Positions 40,982-53,572 of a stretch of DNA of 64,000 nucleotides are shown in pieces. Numbering within the stretch: the first letter of the stretch is position 1; each line of letters begins with the position of its first letter. Source of the DNA: Candidatus Altimarinota bacterium (GTDB taxonomy: Bacteria > Patescibacteriota > Gracilibacteria > BD1-5 > UBA6164); contig JAQUZB010000004.1 of NCBI GenBank assembly GCA_028691535.1, positions 1 through 64,000 of the forward strand, written 5' to 3'. Made by a program: the position numbers and the translations under genes. Below the pieces are notes generated by a model that worked only from the letters and a program-made list of their open reading frames with translations, did no database searches and was not told where the DNA came from.

Positions 40982-43282
40982 ATGAAAAAATATTTATTAT
41001 TTATGCTTTTGGTGTGATTTACTTTTTCTACAGTAAATGCAGCAGTTGAAGATAATTCAATAATTGATGAATTACAATGAACTGATGTAAAAACACTAAA
41101 TTCTGACTTTAAATTAAAGTCTTTTAATAGTTGTGATAATATGGAAACCGTAATGGGTGATTACATAAAAACATATTGGAAAAATAATAAAACTCGTTTT
41201 TATAATTATTGACCAATTTATAGTTTTTGATGAATTGCAGATGATATGGTTATGGAAACTACAAGTGATGCAGTTGCTCCAAGTGTAACTGATAAATCAA
41301 ATACTGTATGAGCTTGATTATCAAGTGATGATTATGGTAAAACTAACACTCAAGTAGATTGAGTTGATGAATCAGATATTATTAAGACTGATTGAAAAAA
41401 TATATACTATTACAATGATAGTGATCATTTTGTTTATATAGTTTCAGTTGATGATAAAGCAATTATCAAAAAAATAAAGATTCCAGAATCTTTTTATAGT
41501 CCTGTTTTATATTTATGAAATAATACTTTAACTATTATTTCAAGTTGATATTCAAATTATGATTATTCAGCAAAATGATATTATATAAATAGAAATAATA
41601 AAACATATGTTATAGTGTTTAATATAGCTAATGTTTCGTCACCAAAATTGGAAAAATTATATATAACTGATGGTGATTATTCTCAATCAAGAAAAATAGG
41701 AGATTATATATATGTTATTTCTAATAATAGTTTTAATATACCATATTATAATTTTAAAACAGTAGATGATATTGATTTTAGTATTTCTAAAGTTATGCCA
41801 CAAAAAATTGATATTTCTAAAACAAGTGTAAAAGCTAACCAAAATTTAAAAGTTAAATGAACAACTCTTCCATACAATGTTACAGCAGGAAATGTTGCAG
41901 ATTGTTCTGATATAAGTTATGTTTTACCTGATGAAGAGACAATTAAACAATATGATTTTAATCCAAGTTATAATGTTATTTCTGTAATTGATACAAAAAA
42001 TACAAATAAAAAAGTAGAAACAACAGTTATTGCAGGAAGTAATAATGAAGTATATATGAGTTTAGATAATCTATATTTAACTTCTCAAATGTATGAAAGT
42101 TATGATTTTACTTGTCCAATGAATGCTAGATGTTTTGCTCCTTGGTATTCAAGATGAGCTAATACTCTTTTACATAAATTAAATGTTTCAGGTTTAAATT
42201 TAAATTACCAAGATTCTACAATCATTCCTTGAACTCCATTGACTCAATATAGTATGGATGAATATAAAACAGATTTTAGAATACTTACTCAAACAAATAA
42301 CTGGAATAGTAATACAAATGAAAGTCATACTGATCTATATATTTTAGATAAGGATTTAGCATTAAAATCTTCATTAAAAAATCTTTGAAATTGAGAACAA
42401 TTTAAATCAAGTAGATATATATGAGATAAATTATTCTTGGTTACATTTAAACAAGTAGACCCACTTTACGCTATTGATGTATCTGATTCTACTGCACCAA
42501 AAATCCTATGAGAATTAAAGATTCCAGGATATAGTACATATTTACATCCATATGATGAAAATCATTTAATTGGTTTATGATATGATACAAAAGAAAATGA
42601 GTGGTGAGGAACTGTAAACTCATGAATTAAAGTTGATTTATATGAAATTAATTATGATAAAAAATGTTCTGATTCTAATCTAACTACAGATGAAAAAACA
42701 AAATGTGATTCTTGAGAATACAAATGAATAATTGTTAAACAAAAATATTCAAAAACATTTTGAGGAAATTGAAGTAGTAGTGAAGCTTTAAGTAATCCAA
42801 GAATGTTTATGTGGAAAGCTAGTGATAAAAAATTATTTTTACCAGTTTCATTGTATCAAAATGATGCAACTGATATTTATAGATATACTGATTTCTTTAA
42901 TTGATTATTAGTATTAAGTATAGATAAATCTTCTTGAATAAAAGAAAATTATAGAATTACTCATATTGATACTTCTTGACTTGAACAAGAAAGAATAAAC
43001 GAATGTAGTAAATATACTTCTAATAATACAAGTAATACTTGTACAAAGCTTATAAATTGAGAAGAATATTGTGAAAGTAAAGTTTATAGCTATGTACCAA
43101 AATATTGTTATGCAGACTCAACTATTTGAGAATATATAGCATCTAGAAGTTGGAATTATTATCAAGATTTTATAAAAAGATGATTATGGATAGGAGATAA
43201 CTCTTATGCAGTTTCAAATTCTTATGTATCTGCTAATAATATTTCAACTTGAAAAGAAGTTTTTAAATTAAGATTAAAATAA
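40982..43282 (+). CDS. Secreted C-terminal-type beta-propeller protein
   Basis: A 766-residue exported protein with a signal peptide (KKYLLFMLLVGFTFSTVNAA). After a short linker it has the diagnostic block TQVDGVDESDIIKTDGKNIYYY, the start of the beta-propeller domain found in secreted proteins of Bacteria and Archaea (Pfam Beta_propel). Repeated blades follow with aspartate/tyrosine-rich strands, and several cysteines occur late (ECSKYTSNNTSNTCTKL, EYCESKVYSYVPKYCYAD). A cell-surface binding role is inferred. The ECF-like promoter upstream makes it the likely output of the adjacent sigma/anti-sigma pair. Many TGA glycines. Confidence 0.82.
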
Positions 43283-43288
43283 TAGAAC

Positions 43289-43331
43289 AAAAAATCCTTA
43301 TAAAAAGTTTCACTTTTTATAAGGATTTTTT
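43289..43331 (+). terminator. Terminator of the beta-propeller gene
   Basis: Perfect 20-base arms (43289-43308 and 43312-43331) around a 3-base loop, with A/T flanks. Confidence 0.9.
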
Positions 43332-43442
43332 TTATTTTTGTGGACAAATAATAGACAAAAAAAAAGCTATAAAAAATAATTTGATTTTTTTAAAAATAAA
43401 ATTATTATACTAAACAAAAACTTAAAATCACTTTATGAAAAA

Positions 43443-43498
43443 CCCTTTAAATAAGGGAAAAACAAATGAAAAAAAATAAAATTTCATTTGCTTTTTTT
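43443..43498 (+). promoter_or_regulatory. Two hairpins in the atp operon leader, possible attenuator
   Basis: CCCTTTAAATAAGGG (43443-43457) is followed by CAAATGAAA...TTTCATTTG (43463-43490) and a CT7 run, about 60 bp before atpB. The second hairpin looks like an intrinsic terminator upstream of the first gene. Otherwise the stretch 43332-43560 holds only AT-rich promoter-like DNA. Confidence 0.45.
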
Positions 43499-43560
43499 GT
43501 TGTCATAAATATACTCTTCACGTTTAAATTTATTTTGTATAACTTTTTAATACAATTATT

Positions 43561-44451
43561 ATGGACATAAGTATAAATAATTTTTTATGATCATATTATA
43601 TAGTGTGAGAGAACTGACACTGAATATTGAATCCTTTTTTTGTGTGAATTATGTTAGAGTTTATATTGTTATTAGTAGTATACTTTTTTGTTACTAAAAA
43701 ACCTAACTCTAGTTTTTCTGTGTTTTTTGATATGGTTTTTGAATGAGTATATTGATTCTTTGAAGATATATTGTGAATTGATGAGAAAAAATGGACTAAA
43801 TTATATATAACTTCTATGTTTTTTGTTATATTATTTTCAAATTTATCTTGAGCTGTATTAGAAGTAATTTGAGTTTGAATTTGAGTTATTGAAAAATGAA
43901 GTAATTTAGCATTATTAGCTCCTGATAAAGTATGAGATTGAATTTTATCTTATTATATTGAAATTCCAACTTCAGATATAAATTTCAATGTAGCTATGGC
44001 AGTTATCTGAGTTATAATTGTTATATATGAACAATTTAAGTTTTTGTGAATTTGAAAGGCTTTATATGAATATTTTCCAGTATTAGGTAAAAACTATATT
44101 CCTTATGAAAGAGGAAATAAAAGTAAATTTATAGATATACCATTATTCTTACTTGTTAAGTTTTTTGATATAGTTATTTCTTTATTTTTAGGAATATTAG
44201 ATATTGTATGACATCTAGCTAAAGTTATATCACTTTCATTCCGTCTTTTTGGTAATATTACATCAGGTGGTATGTTACTTTGAATGCTACTATTGTGACT
44301 TTGAGCAGGAACTAAATTTCTAGTTTGATTTGAATTTCCAGTCGTAGTACCTGTTATACTTCATCTACAATGAATATTAGTTTCACTTATACAAGCACTT
44401 GTATTTCCACTTTTAATAGCAATCTTCATAAAAGTTGCTAAAGTGCATTAA
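43561..44451 (+). CDS. atpB: ATP synthase F0 subunit a
   Basis: A 296-residue membrane protein that forms the half-channels beside the c-ring. Seen: the FVTKKPNSSF loop, LFSNLSGAVL, LFLGILDIVGHLAKVISLSFRLFGNITSGG with the essential Arg (about residue 228), then IPVVVPVILHLQGILVSLIQALVFPLLIAIFI at the end. It opens the atp operon. TGA glycines are frequent in its helices. Length and the SFRLFGN motif are typical for F-type subunit a. Confidence 0.95.
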
Positions 44452-44485
44452 AAATTTTATTATTATATTTTAGAAATATTACAAT

Positions 44486-47191
44486 ATGGAAAATTTAGTA
44501 AATTTTATTTGAGCATGATTAGCTATTTGAGTTTCTTGAATCTGAGTAGCAATCGGTCAATGAATTTTGTGAAAAAAATCTGCTGAAGTAATGTGAAAAA
44601 ATAAAGAATTATCTTCTTTCTTTCTTACTATTACAATATTAGGTATAGCCTTAGTAGAATCAGCAGCAATTTACGGTCTAATAGTTGCATTCAAAATATT
44701 GTGAACTACTTGAATTTCTATGTGAGCAAGTATTTGAGCATGATTAGCAATTTGATTAGCTTGATTTTGAGCATGAGTATGAGAATGAAAATTAATTGCT
44801 TGAGCAATTTGAGCAATTGATAGAAGTCCACACTTAAAGTCAAAAATAATGACATATATGGTATTATTTGTAGCGTTAGTAGAGTCTGCTGCCATCTATG
44901 GTTTAGTAATATCATTTAAGATATTATGAGATGTTGATTTTACAAGTCAAGCATTTATAGGTATGTGATTGGCTGTATGATTAGCTTGATTATGAGTAAG
45001 TATCTGAGAATGAATATTGGCAGAAAAATCAATGGAAATGATGTCAACACATGAAAAGATGAGTTGATACTTCTTAACTGTAACTATATTAGGTATAGCA
45101 TTGGTAGAATCTGCAGCAATCTATTGATTGATAGTAGCATTCAAAATGTTTTGAACAGAGTGAATAACAATGTGAGCATCAATAGGTGCATGATTAGCAA
45201 TATGATTAGCTTGATTATGAGCATGAGTATGAGAATGAATATTGGTATCAGGAGCAATCTGAGCAATGTGAACAAGTCCACATATGAAATCAAAACTAAT
45301 GACATTTATGGTATTATTCATAGCATTAGTAGAATCAGCAGCGATATATTGATTAGTAATATCATTTAAAATATTATGAGATATAGACTTCACAAGCCAA
45401 GCATTTATAGGTATGTGATTAGCGGTATGATTAGCATGATTATGAGTAAGTATTTGAGAATGAATGCTGGCAGAGAAATCAATGGAAATGATGTCAAGGC
45501 ATGAAAAGATGAGTTGATACTTCTTGACTGTAACAATATTAGGTATAGCGTTAGTAGAATCAGCAGCAATCTATGGATTGATAGTAGCATTTAAAATGTT
45601 TTGAACCATAGACTTAAGTATTTGAGCAAGTATTTGAGCGTGATTAGCGATATGATTAGCTTGATTATGAGCATGAGTATGAGAGTGAAAACTTGTAGCA
45701 TGAGCAATAACTGCTATGTGAAATAATCCACACTTAAAGTCAAAATTAATGACATTTATGGTATTATTCATAGCGTTAGTAGAATCAGCAGCGATATATT
45801 GATTAGTAATATCATTTAAAATATTATGAGATATAGACTTCACAAGCCAAGCATTTATAGGTATGTGATTAGCGGTATGATTAGCATGATTATGAGTAAG
45901 TATTTGAGAATGAATGCTGGCAGAGAAATCAATGGAAATGATGTCAAGGCATGAAAAGATGAGTTGATACTTCTTGACTGTAACAATATTAGGTATAGCG
46001 TTAGTAGAATCAGCAGCAATCTATGGATTGATAGTAGCATTTAAAATGTTTTGAACCATAGACTTAAGTATTTGAGCAAGTATTTGAGCGTGATTAGCGA
46101 TATGATTAGCTTGATTATGAGCATGAGTATGAGAGTGAAAACTTGTAGCATGAGCAATAACTGCTATGTGAAATAATCCACACTTAAAGTCAAAATTAAT
46201 GACATTTATGGTATTATTCATAGCGTTAGTAGAATCAGCAGCGATATATTGATTAGTAATATCATTTAAAATATTATGAGATATAGACTTCACAAGCCAA
46301 GCATTTATAGGTATGTGATTAGCGGTATGATTAGCATGATTATGAGTAAGTATTTGAGAATGAATGCTGGCAGAAAAATCAATGGAAATGATGTCAAGGC
46401 ATAAAAAGATGAGTTGATACTTCTTAACTGTAACTATATTAGGTATAGCGTTAGTAGAATCAGCGGCAATCTATGGTTTAATAGTAGCATTTAAAATGTT
46501 TGGTACAGAATGAATATCAATGTGAGCTTCAATCTGAGCATGATTAGCAATATGATTAGCATGATTCTGAGCTTGATTGGGAGAATGAATATTGGTTAGA
46601 TGATCTTTATGGTCTATGTCTAGAAATCCAAAAAATAAGTCAAAAATTATGACATTTATGGTATTATTCATAGCATTAGTAGAATCAGCGGCAATATATT
46701 GATTAATAGTAGCATTTAAAATAATTTCATGACTTGATTCTAGTATTGATCAAATGATATATATTGGTTCAGGTTTGGCAATATGATTAGCATGATTATG
46801 AGTAAGTATTTGAAATTGAGTTTTAGCTGAGGAATCAATTATAACTATGTGAAGAAATCCTGTAATGACTGGTTTTATGTTAACTGTAACTATATTAGGT
46901 ATAGCCTTAGTAGAATCAGCAGCAATCTATTGACTAGTAATTGCATTTAAGATTTTAACAACTACTACTACAATTGCTTGATTTGCTTCAATCTGAGCAT
47001 GATTAGCAATATGATTAGCATGATTATGAGCTTGATTGTGAGAAGGTATGATAATTAAGGGTTCAATAAATTGAATGAATATTAATCCTGAAGAAAAAGC
47101 TAAAGTATTAGCTTTCATGGTATTATTCGTTGCATTGGTAGAAGTTGTTGCTATATATGGATTATTAATTGCTTTCAAAGTAATAGGATAA
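44486..47191 (+). CDS. atpE: ATP synthase subunit c concatemer: twelve fused c-subunit hairpins
   Basis: One uninterrupted code-25 frame of 901 residues made of twelve tandem c-type hairpins of about 75 residues. Each has a glycine-rich first helix (GAGLAIGLAGLGAGVGEG or GMGLAVGLAGLGVSIGEG) and a second helix with the proton/sodium carboxylate in LVESAAIYGL; the twelfth has LVEVVAIYGL. Two hairpin types alternate, giving a 150-residue period. At the place of the sodium-binding Gln of Na+ ATPases the first hairpin has Gln (GQG), ten have Glu (GEG) and the eleventh Asn (GNG). E-S...Y in helix 2 fits the Na+ ligand set. One chain could form a complete c12 ring. Normal atpE has about 80 residues. 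A 450-bp unit is duplicated almost exactly in the middle. Confidence 0.92.
45326..46371 (+). repeat. 450-bp tandem duplication inside atpE (two hairpins per unit)
   Basis: The 596 bases at 45326-45921 are identical to 45776-46371 at an offset of 450 bp, i.e. two c hairpins. Older hairpin pairs on either side are diverged. The identity indicates recent unequal crossover or gene conversion; assembly error in copy number cannot be excluded. Confidence 0.9.
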
Positions 47192-47220
47192 TTATTTAAA
47201 TTATTATTTTAATTTATATT

Positions 47221-47694
47221 ATGGAAAATTTAAAATTAGAATTGATTCTTGCTGCTATGATCAATTTTTGAATATTGTTTTTTTTCTTTAAACATTTTCT
47301 TTGAGAAAAATTATCAAAAGCTATTGATGAAAGAAGAAAATTTTTAAAAGCATCAGAAGAAGCTGATGATTTAACAAAGAAAAAATTAGAAGAAGCAGAA
47401 ATAAAAGTTGAAAATATATTAAATGATGCTAGATCTAAAGCTTCAGAAATTGAAAAATCAGCTGATGAATTATCTAAACAAAATACTGCTAAACTTCTTG
47501 AAAAAGCAGAAAAAGAAGCTAAATATGTTTTAGAAAGTGCTAAAACTGAGATTGAAAAAGATAGATTAGATATGAATAATTCTATGAAATCAAAGATTTT
47601 AGATTTATCTTTAAAACTAAATTCTAAAGTATTTTGAAAACAAGAATCAAATAAAGAATTCTTTGAAAAAGAATTTGAGGTATTAGCTAAATAA
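47221..47694 (+). CDS. atpF: ATP synthase F0 subunit b
   Basis: A 157-residue protein with one N-terminal membrane helix (LILAAMINFGILFFFFKHFLG) and a long charged helix (EADDLTKKKLEEAEIKVENIL, EKSADELSKQNTAKLLEKAE) that forms the peripheral stalk coiled coil, ending EFEVLAK. Position between atpE and atpH is standard. Normal length. It links subunit a to F1. Confidence 0.92.
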
Positions 47695-47704
47695 TTTTTG
47701 TATT

Positions 47705-48064
47705 ATGAGTAATATACATGTCAATATTGATAATCTAGGCTTAAGTGAATTGAAAAATTTACTTGTAGATATTAGGTTATATAGAGACTTAAAAAAACAA
47801 TTGGGAACTAGATGAGAAATTTTATACAAAAAATTAGAAAACTGAACTAATACTTTGGTTGTTGAGTATTTTCCTGCTATATCTGAAGATTTGGCTTGGG
47901 AAGAATCAAAGAAGATTTTTGATAAAGTTTTTGGGTTAAATGTTAATAGAGAAGAAGTTGTTTTCTCTAAGAAAGAAAATTTAAAATGAGGAATTAAGGT
48001 TTATGTAAATGATAAAATGATAGACCTAAGTTACGATAGAGTTGAAAAAATGGTTAGAAAATAA
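47705..48064 (+). CDS. atpH: ATP synthase subunit delta (short)
   Basis: A 119-residue protein at the usual atpH place. The C-terminus NLKGGIKVYVNDKMIDLSYDRVEKMVRK matches the GG-----GD-VIDGS---RL--L end of delta subunits. The family is about 175-180 residues, so most of the N-terminal six-helix domain that binds alpha is missing or reduced. It starts 10 bp after atpF. Assignment rests on the C-terminal motif and position. Confidence 0.78.
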
Positions 48065-48108
48065 AAAAAATTATTAATTTTTTAGTTTTAATATTAAATA
48101 TAATTTAT

Positions 48109-49614
48109 ATGTCAAAAGATTTATTAAATAGCATTATAAATGAAATAGAAAATAAGATTGATTCAGTTGAATTAAATCCAACTGTTTGAAATGTAGGTGA
48201 AGTTTTCTATTTATGAGACGGTGTTGCTAAAGTTTCTGGTTTAGGAGAAGTTTCATACAATGAAGTTGTAGATTTTGAATCTGGAGCTAGAGGTATTGCA
48301 TTAAACTTAGAAGAACATTTTGTTTGAATAGTTGTTTTATCATGATTTAACACTATTAAAGAAGGTGAAAAAGTATTTTCAACTGGTAAAATATTAGAAG
48401 TACCTGTTTGAAGAGGATTAATTGGTAGAGTTGTAGATGCTCTATGAAATCCAATGGATGGTTTAGGTGAAATTAAATCAACTGAATTTTATCCAATTGA
48501 AAGAGTTGCTACAGGTGTTATGGCTAGAAAATCAGTTCATGAACCAATGACAACTGGTATTAAAGCTATTGATGCTCTTGTACCAATTGGTAGAGGTCAA
48601 AGAGAATTAATTATTGGTGATAGACAAACTGGTAAAACTCAAATTGCTATCGATGCAATTTTAAATCAAAAAGGTCAATGAGTAACTTGTGTTTATGTTG
48701 CTATTGGTCAAAAAGAATGAAAAATCGCTAGAATTGTTGAAGAACTTAAAAAGAGATGAGCAATGGATTATACTATTGTTGTAGCTGCTTGAGCTTCTGC
48801 TCCTGCTTCTATGCAATATTTATCTCCATATGCAGGTTGTGCTATGGCTGAATATTTTATGTTCAACAAAGAACACTCATTAATTATATATGATGATTTA
48901 TCTAAACAAGCAAATGCTTATAGAGAAATGTCATTACTTTTAAGAAGACCACCAGGTAGAGAAGCTTATCCTTGAGATGTATTTTATACTCACTCAAGAT
49001 TACTTGAAAGATCATCAAAATTAAATGATGAATTAGGTGCTGGTTCTATGACTGCTCTTCCAATTATTGAAACTCAAGCTTGAGATGTTTCTGCTTATAT
49101 TCCTACAAACGTAATTTCTATTACTGATGGACAAATATTCTTAGAATCAAACTTATTTAATGCAGGTCAAAAACCAGCAATCAATGTATGATTATCAGTT
49201 TCAAGAGTTTGAGGTTCTGCTCAAATTAAAGGTATGAAAAAAGTTTCTGGTACTTTAAAATTAGACTTAGCTCAATATAGAGAATTAGCTGCATTTTCAC
49301 AATTTGCTTCAGATTTAGATTCTGAAACAAAAGCTCAATTAGATAGAGGTGCTAGAATGATGGAATTATTAAAACAATGAGTTTACTCTCCAGTTACTGT
49401 TGAAAAACAAATTTGTTCTATATATGCAGGTTGAAAAGGTTACTTAGACTCAATTGATGTTTCTAAAGTTGCTAAATTTGAACAAGATTTATACACAACT
49501 CTAGATCAAGAAAAAACTATTTTAGAATCAATTTCTAAAGAAAAACAAATGAGCGAAGATATAGAAAAAAAATTAGTTGAAGTTATTAAAAAAGTTGTTG
49601 AATTAAATAAATAA
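48109..49614 (+). CDS. atpA: ATP synthase F1 subunit alpha
   Basis: A 501-residue protein of normal size. Seen: [20 protein letters not shown] at the start, GRVVDALGNPMDG, P-loop GDRQTGKT (about residues 170-177), [21 protein letters not shown], the signature [29 protein letters not shown], and [20 protein letters not shown]. Non-catalytic nucleotide-binding subunit. It encodes a mix of GGT and TGA glycines, with the P-loop GDR in GGT. Confidence 0.97.
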
Positions 49615-49638
49615 TTTATCTATAAATAAAAAAGTTTT

Positions 49639-50553
49639 ATGGCAAATGCTAAAGAGATAAAGAGAAAAATAGGTTCCATAAAAAATACTGCAAAAATAAC
49701 TAAAGCAATGGAGTTAATTTCAACTGTAAAGATGAAAAAAGCTCAAGACTTAGCAATTGAAAAAAGAGAGTTTGTCTTAGAAATGTTAAAAATATTTTTA
49801 AGAGTAGAAGACTACTTATCAGACTTTCCACTTTTCTCAGTTAAAAATTCTTGAAAAAAGACTCTTTGAGTAGTTATTACTTCAAATAAATGATTATGTT
49901 GAGGTTATAACGTAAATGTAATGAAAAAAGTTAATTCATATGTTAATGAAACTAATGAAGATTTAGATTTTATTGCTGTATGAAAGAAAGCTTCAAATTT
50001 TATTGTTAGAACTTGAAATAACTTAATTGCAGATTTTAGTGATGACTTTTCAGATAATTTAGAACCTGTTTTTACAAAAGAAATATCTGAGTTTATGAGA
50101 GATCATTTTCTTTCATGAAAATATAATAAGGTAGTTGTTTTTTACAATTTTTATGTAAATACAATTAGACAAATTCCAGTTGCAAAGGTAAGTTTACCTA
50201 TAGATTCAGTTGATATTAAAAACTATTTATTTTCAATCCTAGATTGACATGTTGATTTAGAAAAGGAAATAGAAGAAATGAAAAATGGATACATCTATGA
50301 TGTAGAACCAACAATTGAAACTTATCTTTCTGAAGTACTTCCAATGATATTGGATATGATGTTCTACGATGTTTTACTAAATGCTAAAGCAAGTGAACAT
50401 AGTTCTAGAATGATTGCAATGAAAAATGCAAAAGATAGTGCGAATAAAATAGCTAAAGCTTTAACACTTAAATATAATAAAGCAAGACAAGCTGGTATTA
50501 CTAGTGAAGTTTCTGAAATTACAGCAGGTGTTGAATCTATGAAAGATATATAA
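49639..50553 (+). CDS. atpG: ATP synthase F1 subunit gamma
   Basis: A 304-residue central-stalk protein. Seen: the N-terminal helix [34 protein letters not shown], the domain start VVITSNKGLCGGYNVNV, and the C-terminal helix [27 protein letters not shown]...[20 protein letters not shown]. The two terminal helices form the coiled coil that turns inside alpha3beta3. Normal length and place. Confidence 0.96.
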
Positions 50554-50615
50554 AATTTCTTTACATGTACTTTAAAAGTACTATAATAAATTTATTAAAT
50601 TTTAAATATTTTCTT

Positions 50616-50948
50616 ATGAATAAATTATTTATTGCTTTAAAAATCTTGATTAACATTGTATTGTTTGGTTTTTATTCTTTGGTTTTTGTTATTGCTTGAA
50701 ATTTTGCTTTTGGTTTAATATTATCTATTTTAAATAGAAATGTACCTTGAAGCGAAGATCCAATACATGCAAAAATGGCTGTATTAGTTATATTTTTAAC
50801 ATTATTAATAACATTATTATTTAGAAAAGTATTTTATTTATCTATTTTTCCAAAAATCAATTTTATTGATATAAAAAAAATAAAAAATATTAAATCAGAA
50901 CCAAAAGATGAAGAGTTAGAGATTTATATAAATAAAGAAATAAAATAA
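50616..50948 (+). CDS. Small membrane protein inserted between atpG and atpD
   Basis: A 110-residue protein with two membrane helices (IALKILINIVLFGFYSLVFVI and MAVLVIFLTLLITLLFRKVFY) and an acidic/basic tail (KKIKNIKSEPKDEELEIYINK). It stands within the operon between gamma and beta, where no known atp gene belongs. An accessory role such as AtpI-like ring assembly, possibly for the fused c chain, is a guess based on position and topology; no sequence match is evident. Intergenic gaps of 62 and 81 bp are larger than others in the operon. Confidence 0.6.
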
Positions 50949-51029
50949 TAGTATTTATAGAATGTTTGATCTTATATTATCGTGCTAGATTTTAATTAAA
51001 AAAATTTACAATTAATATTTTATATAAAA

Positions 51030-52430
<1,401 letters not shown>

Positions 52431-52452
52431 TTAATCTATTAATTTTAAAAAT

Positions 52453-52884
52453 ATGAAATTAAAAATGTTATCATTTTCATGAAAAAGTTTTGTTTCAGAT
52501 AATGTTATTTCTGTAACTTTGATGACAGCTATTTGAGAAATTACTGTTTTAGATAATCATTCACCTTTGATAACTAGTTTAAAACCATCAACTTTATATT
52601 TTTTATATATTGATGTAAATTGAGTTGAAAAAAGAGATGATTATGCTATTTGAAAATGATTTGTTGAAATAAGTGATAATGCCGTTAAAATTATGGCTGA
52701 TATGCTTGTTGATATAGAAGATTTAGATGTATGAGTTGCTGAAAGAGCTAGAAATAAAGCTATCGAATTAATGGAAAAATATAGAGATAGTACTGATAAA
52801 ATGGATATGGAAAAATATATAGAAGCAGAAGATATGCTTCTAAAATCTATAGCTCAATTAAAACTAAGTGATACACTTAAATAA
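52453..52884 (+). CDS. atpC: ATP synthase F1 subunit epsilon
   Basis: A 143-residue protein with the beta-sandwich start (LSFSGKSFVSDNVISVTLMTAIGEITVLDNHSPLIT, family GE--IL--H-P), GFVEISDNAVKIMADML in strands 8-9, and a charged C-terminal helical pair (ERARNKAIELMEKYRD, KYIEAEDMLLKSIAQLKL). It is last in the operon and followed by a terminator. Regulates rotation in F1. Confidence 0.93.
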
Positions 52885-52886
52885 AT

Positions 52887-52927
52887 AAAATAATAAGACT
52901 AAAAAAGATTTGGTCTTATTATTTTTT
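52887..52927 (+). terminator. atp operon terminator
   Basis: AATAATAAGACTAAA pairs with TTTGGTCTTATTATT with one mismatch, then a T-run. It separates the atp operon from the Hxs locus. Confidence 0.8.
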
Positions 52928-52971
52928 TTAATATAATAATAATAAATATTTTTATTTAATAATATTAGTTT

Positions 52972-53535
52972 ATGGAAAAATTTTTGTCTCAAATAGTTGA
53001 ATGAAATAAATTTGAATTAATTATCGATAAAAATTTATTTAATAAAGATATAGTATTAAAAGCTGCATATAATTTTTTAGATAGAGGATATTTCTTTTTT
53101 AAATTAGACAAGAGTGAAAACATAACTTTAGTTTTTACAAAAAGAGAAGAAAATTCTGAGAAAGTTGAGAATATAATTTCTGATTTTAGTGATGAATTAT
53201 TATCAGTATATTTAAGAGATAAACTTGAAAGAGAAAATAAAACTATAAGAGAAACTATAGTTTCTCTTGCTATATCAAATAGTATTGATTCAAATAATTT
53301 TGTTGAAATGAATACTAATCTTCAAAATAATCAATGACAAAATCAAATTGATTTTGATAAGGATATTGATGATATTTTAAGAGAAATCGAAAATGACCCT
53401 GAATTAAAAATTGATGAAGATGAAATTGAAAGGATCCTTAAAGAAATAGAGGATGAATCAATTTTAGAAACTAAATCAGAAGTAAAACTAAATATTGATG
53501 GCTTGAAAAAGGCTAAAGAACAATTTAATAAATAG
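52972..53535 (+). CDS. hxsD: His-Xaa-Ser system protein HxsD
   Basis: A 187-residue protein. Residues about 20-100 match the HxsD pattern: KDIVLKAAYNFLDRGYFFFKL, then LLS-YLRDKLERENKTIRETIVSLAIS (HxsD proteins have ...A-Y-F-DR---... and E---IRELIV--A). The C-terminal 85 residues, rich in Glu/Asp/Ile (DIDDILREIENDPELKIDE), are an extension not needed for the family. HxsD occurs only with the radical SAM enzymes HxsB/HxsC and the HxS-repeat peptide HxsA; the latter is 1.7 kb downstream. Its biochemical role is unknown; a peptide-carrier role is often assumed. Confidence 0.78.
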
Positions 53536-53572
53536 TTTCTTTAATATTTTGATAAAATTTAAACTTAAAAAT

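Noticed and set aside
44671-47178. Several minus-strand open frames of 60-90 codons, repeated every 450 bp
   Set aside because: They are the antisense of the repeated c-subunit hairpins; His/Asn-rich translations arise from the reversed Gly/Ala-rich codons, and the plus strand is a continuous gene.
44500-47190. CRISPR-like or satellite array
   Set aside because: The periodic sequence is coding, with hairpin units of about 225 bp and no short identical repeats separated by unique spacers.
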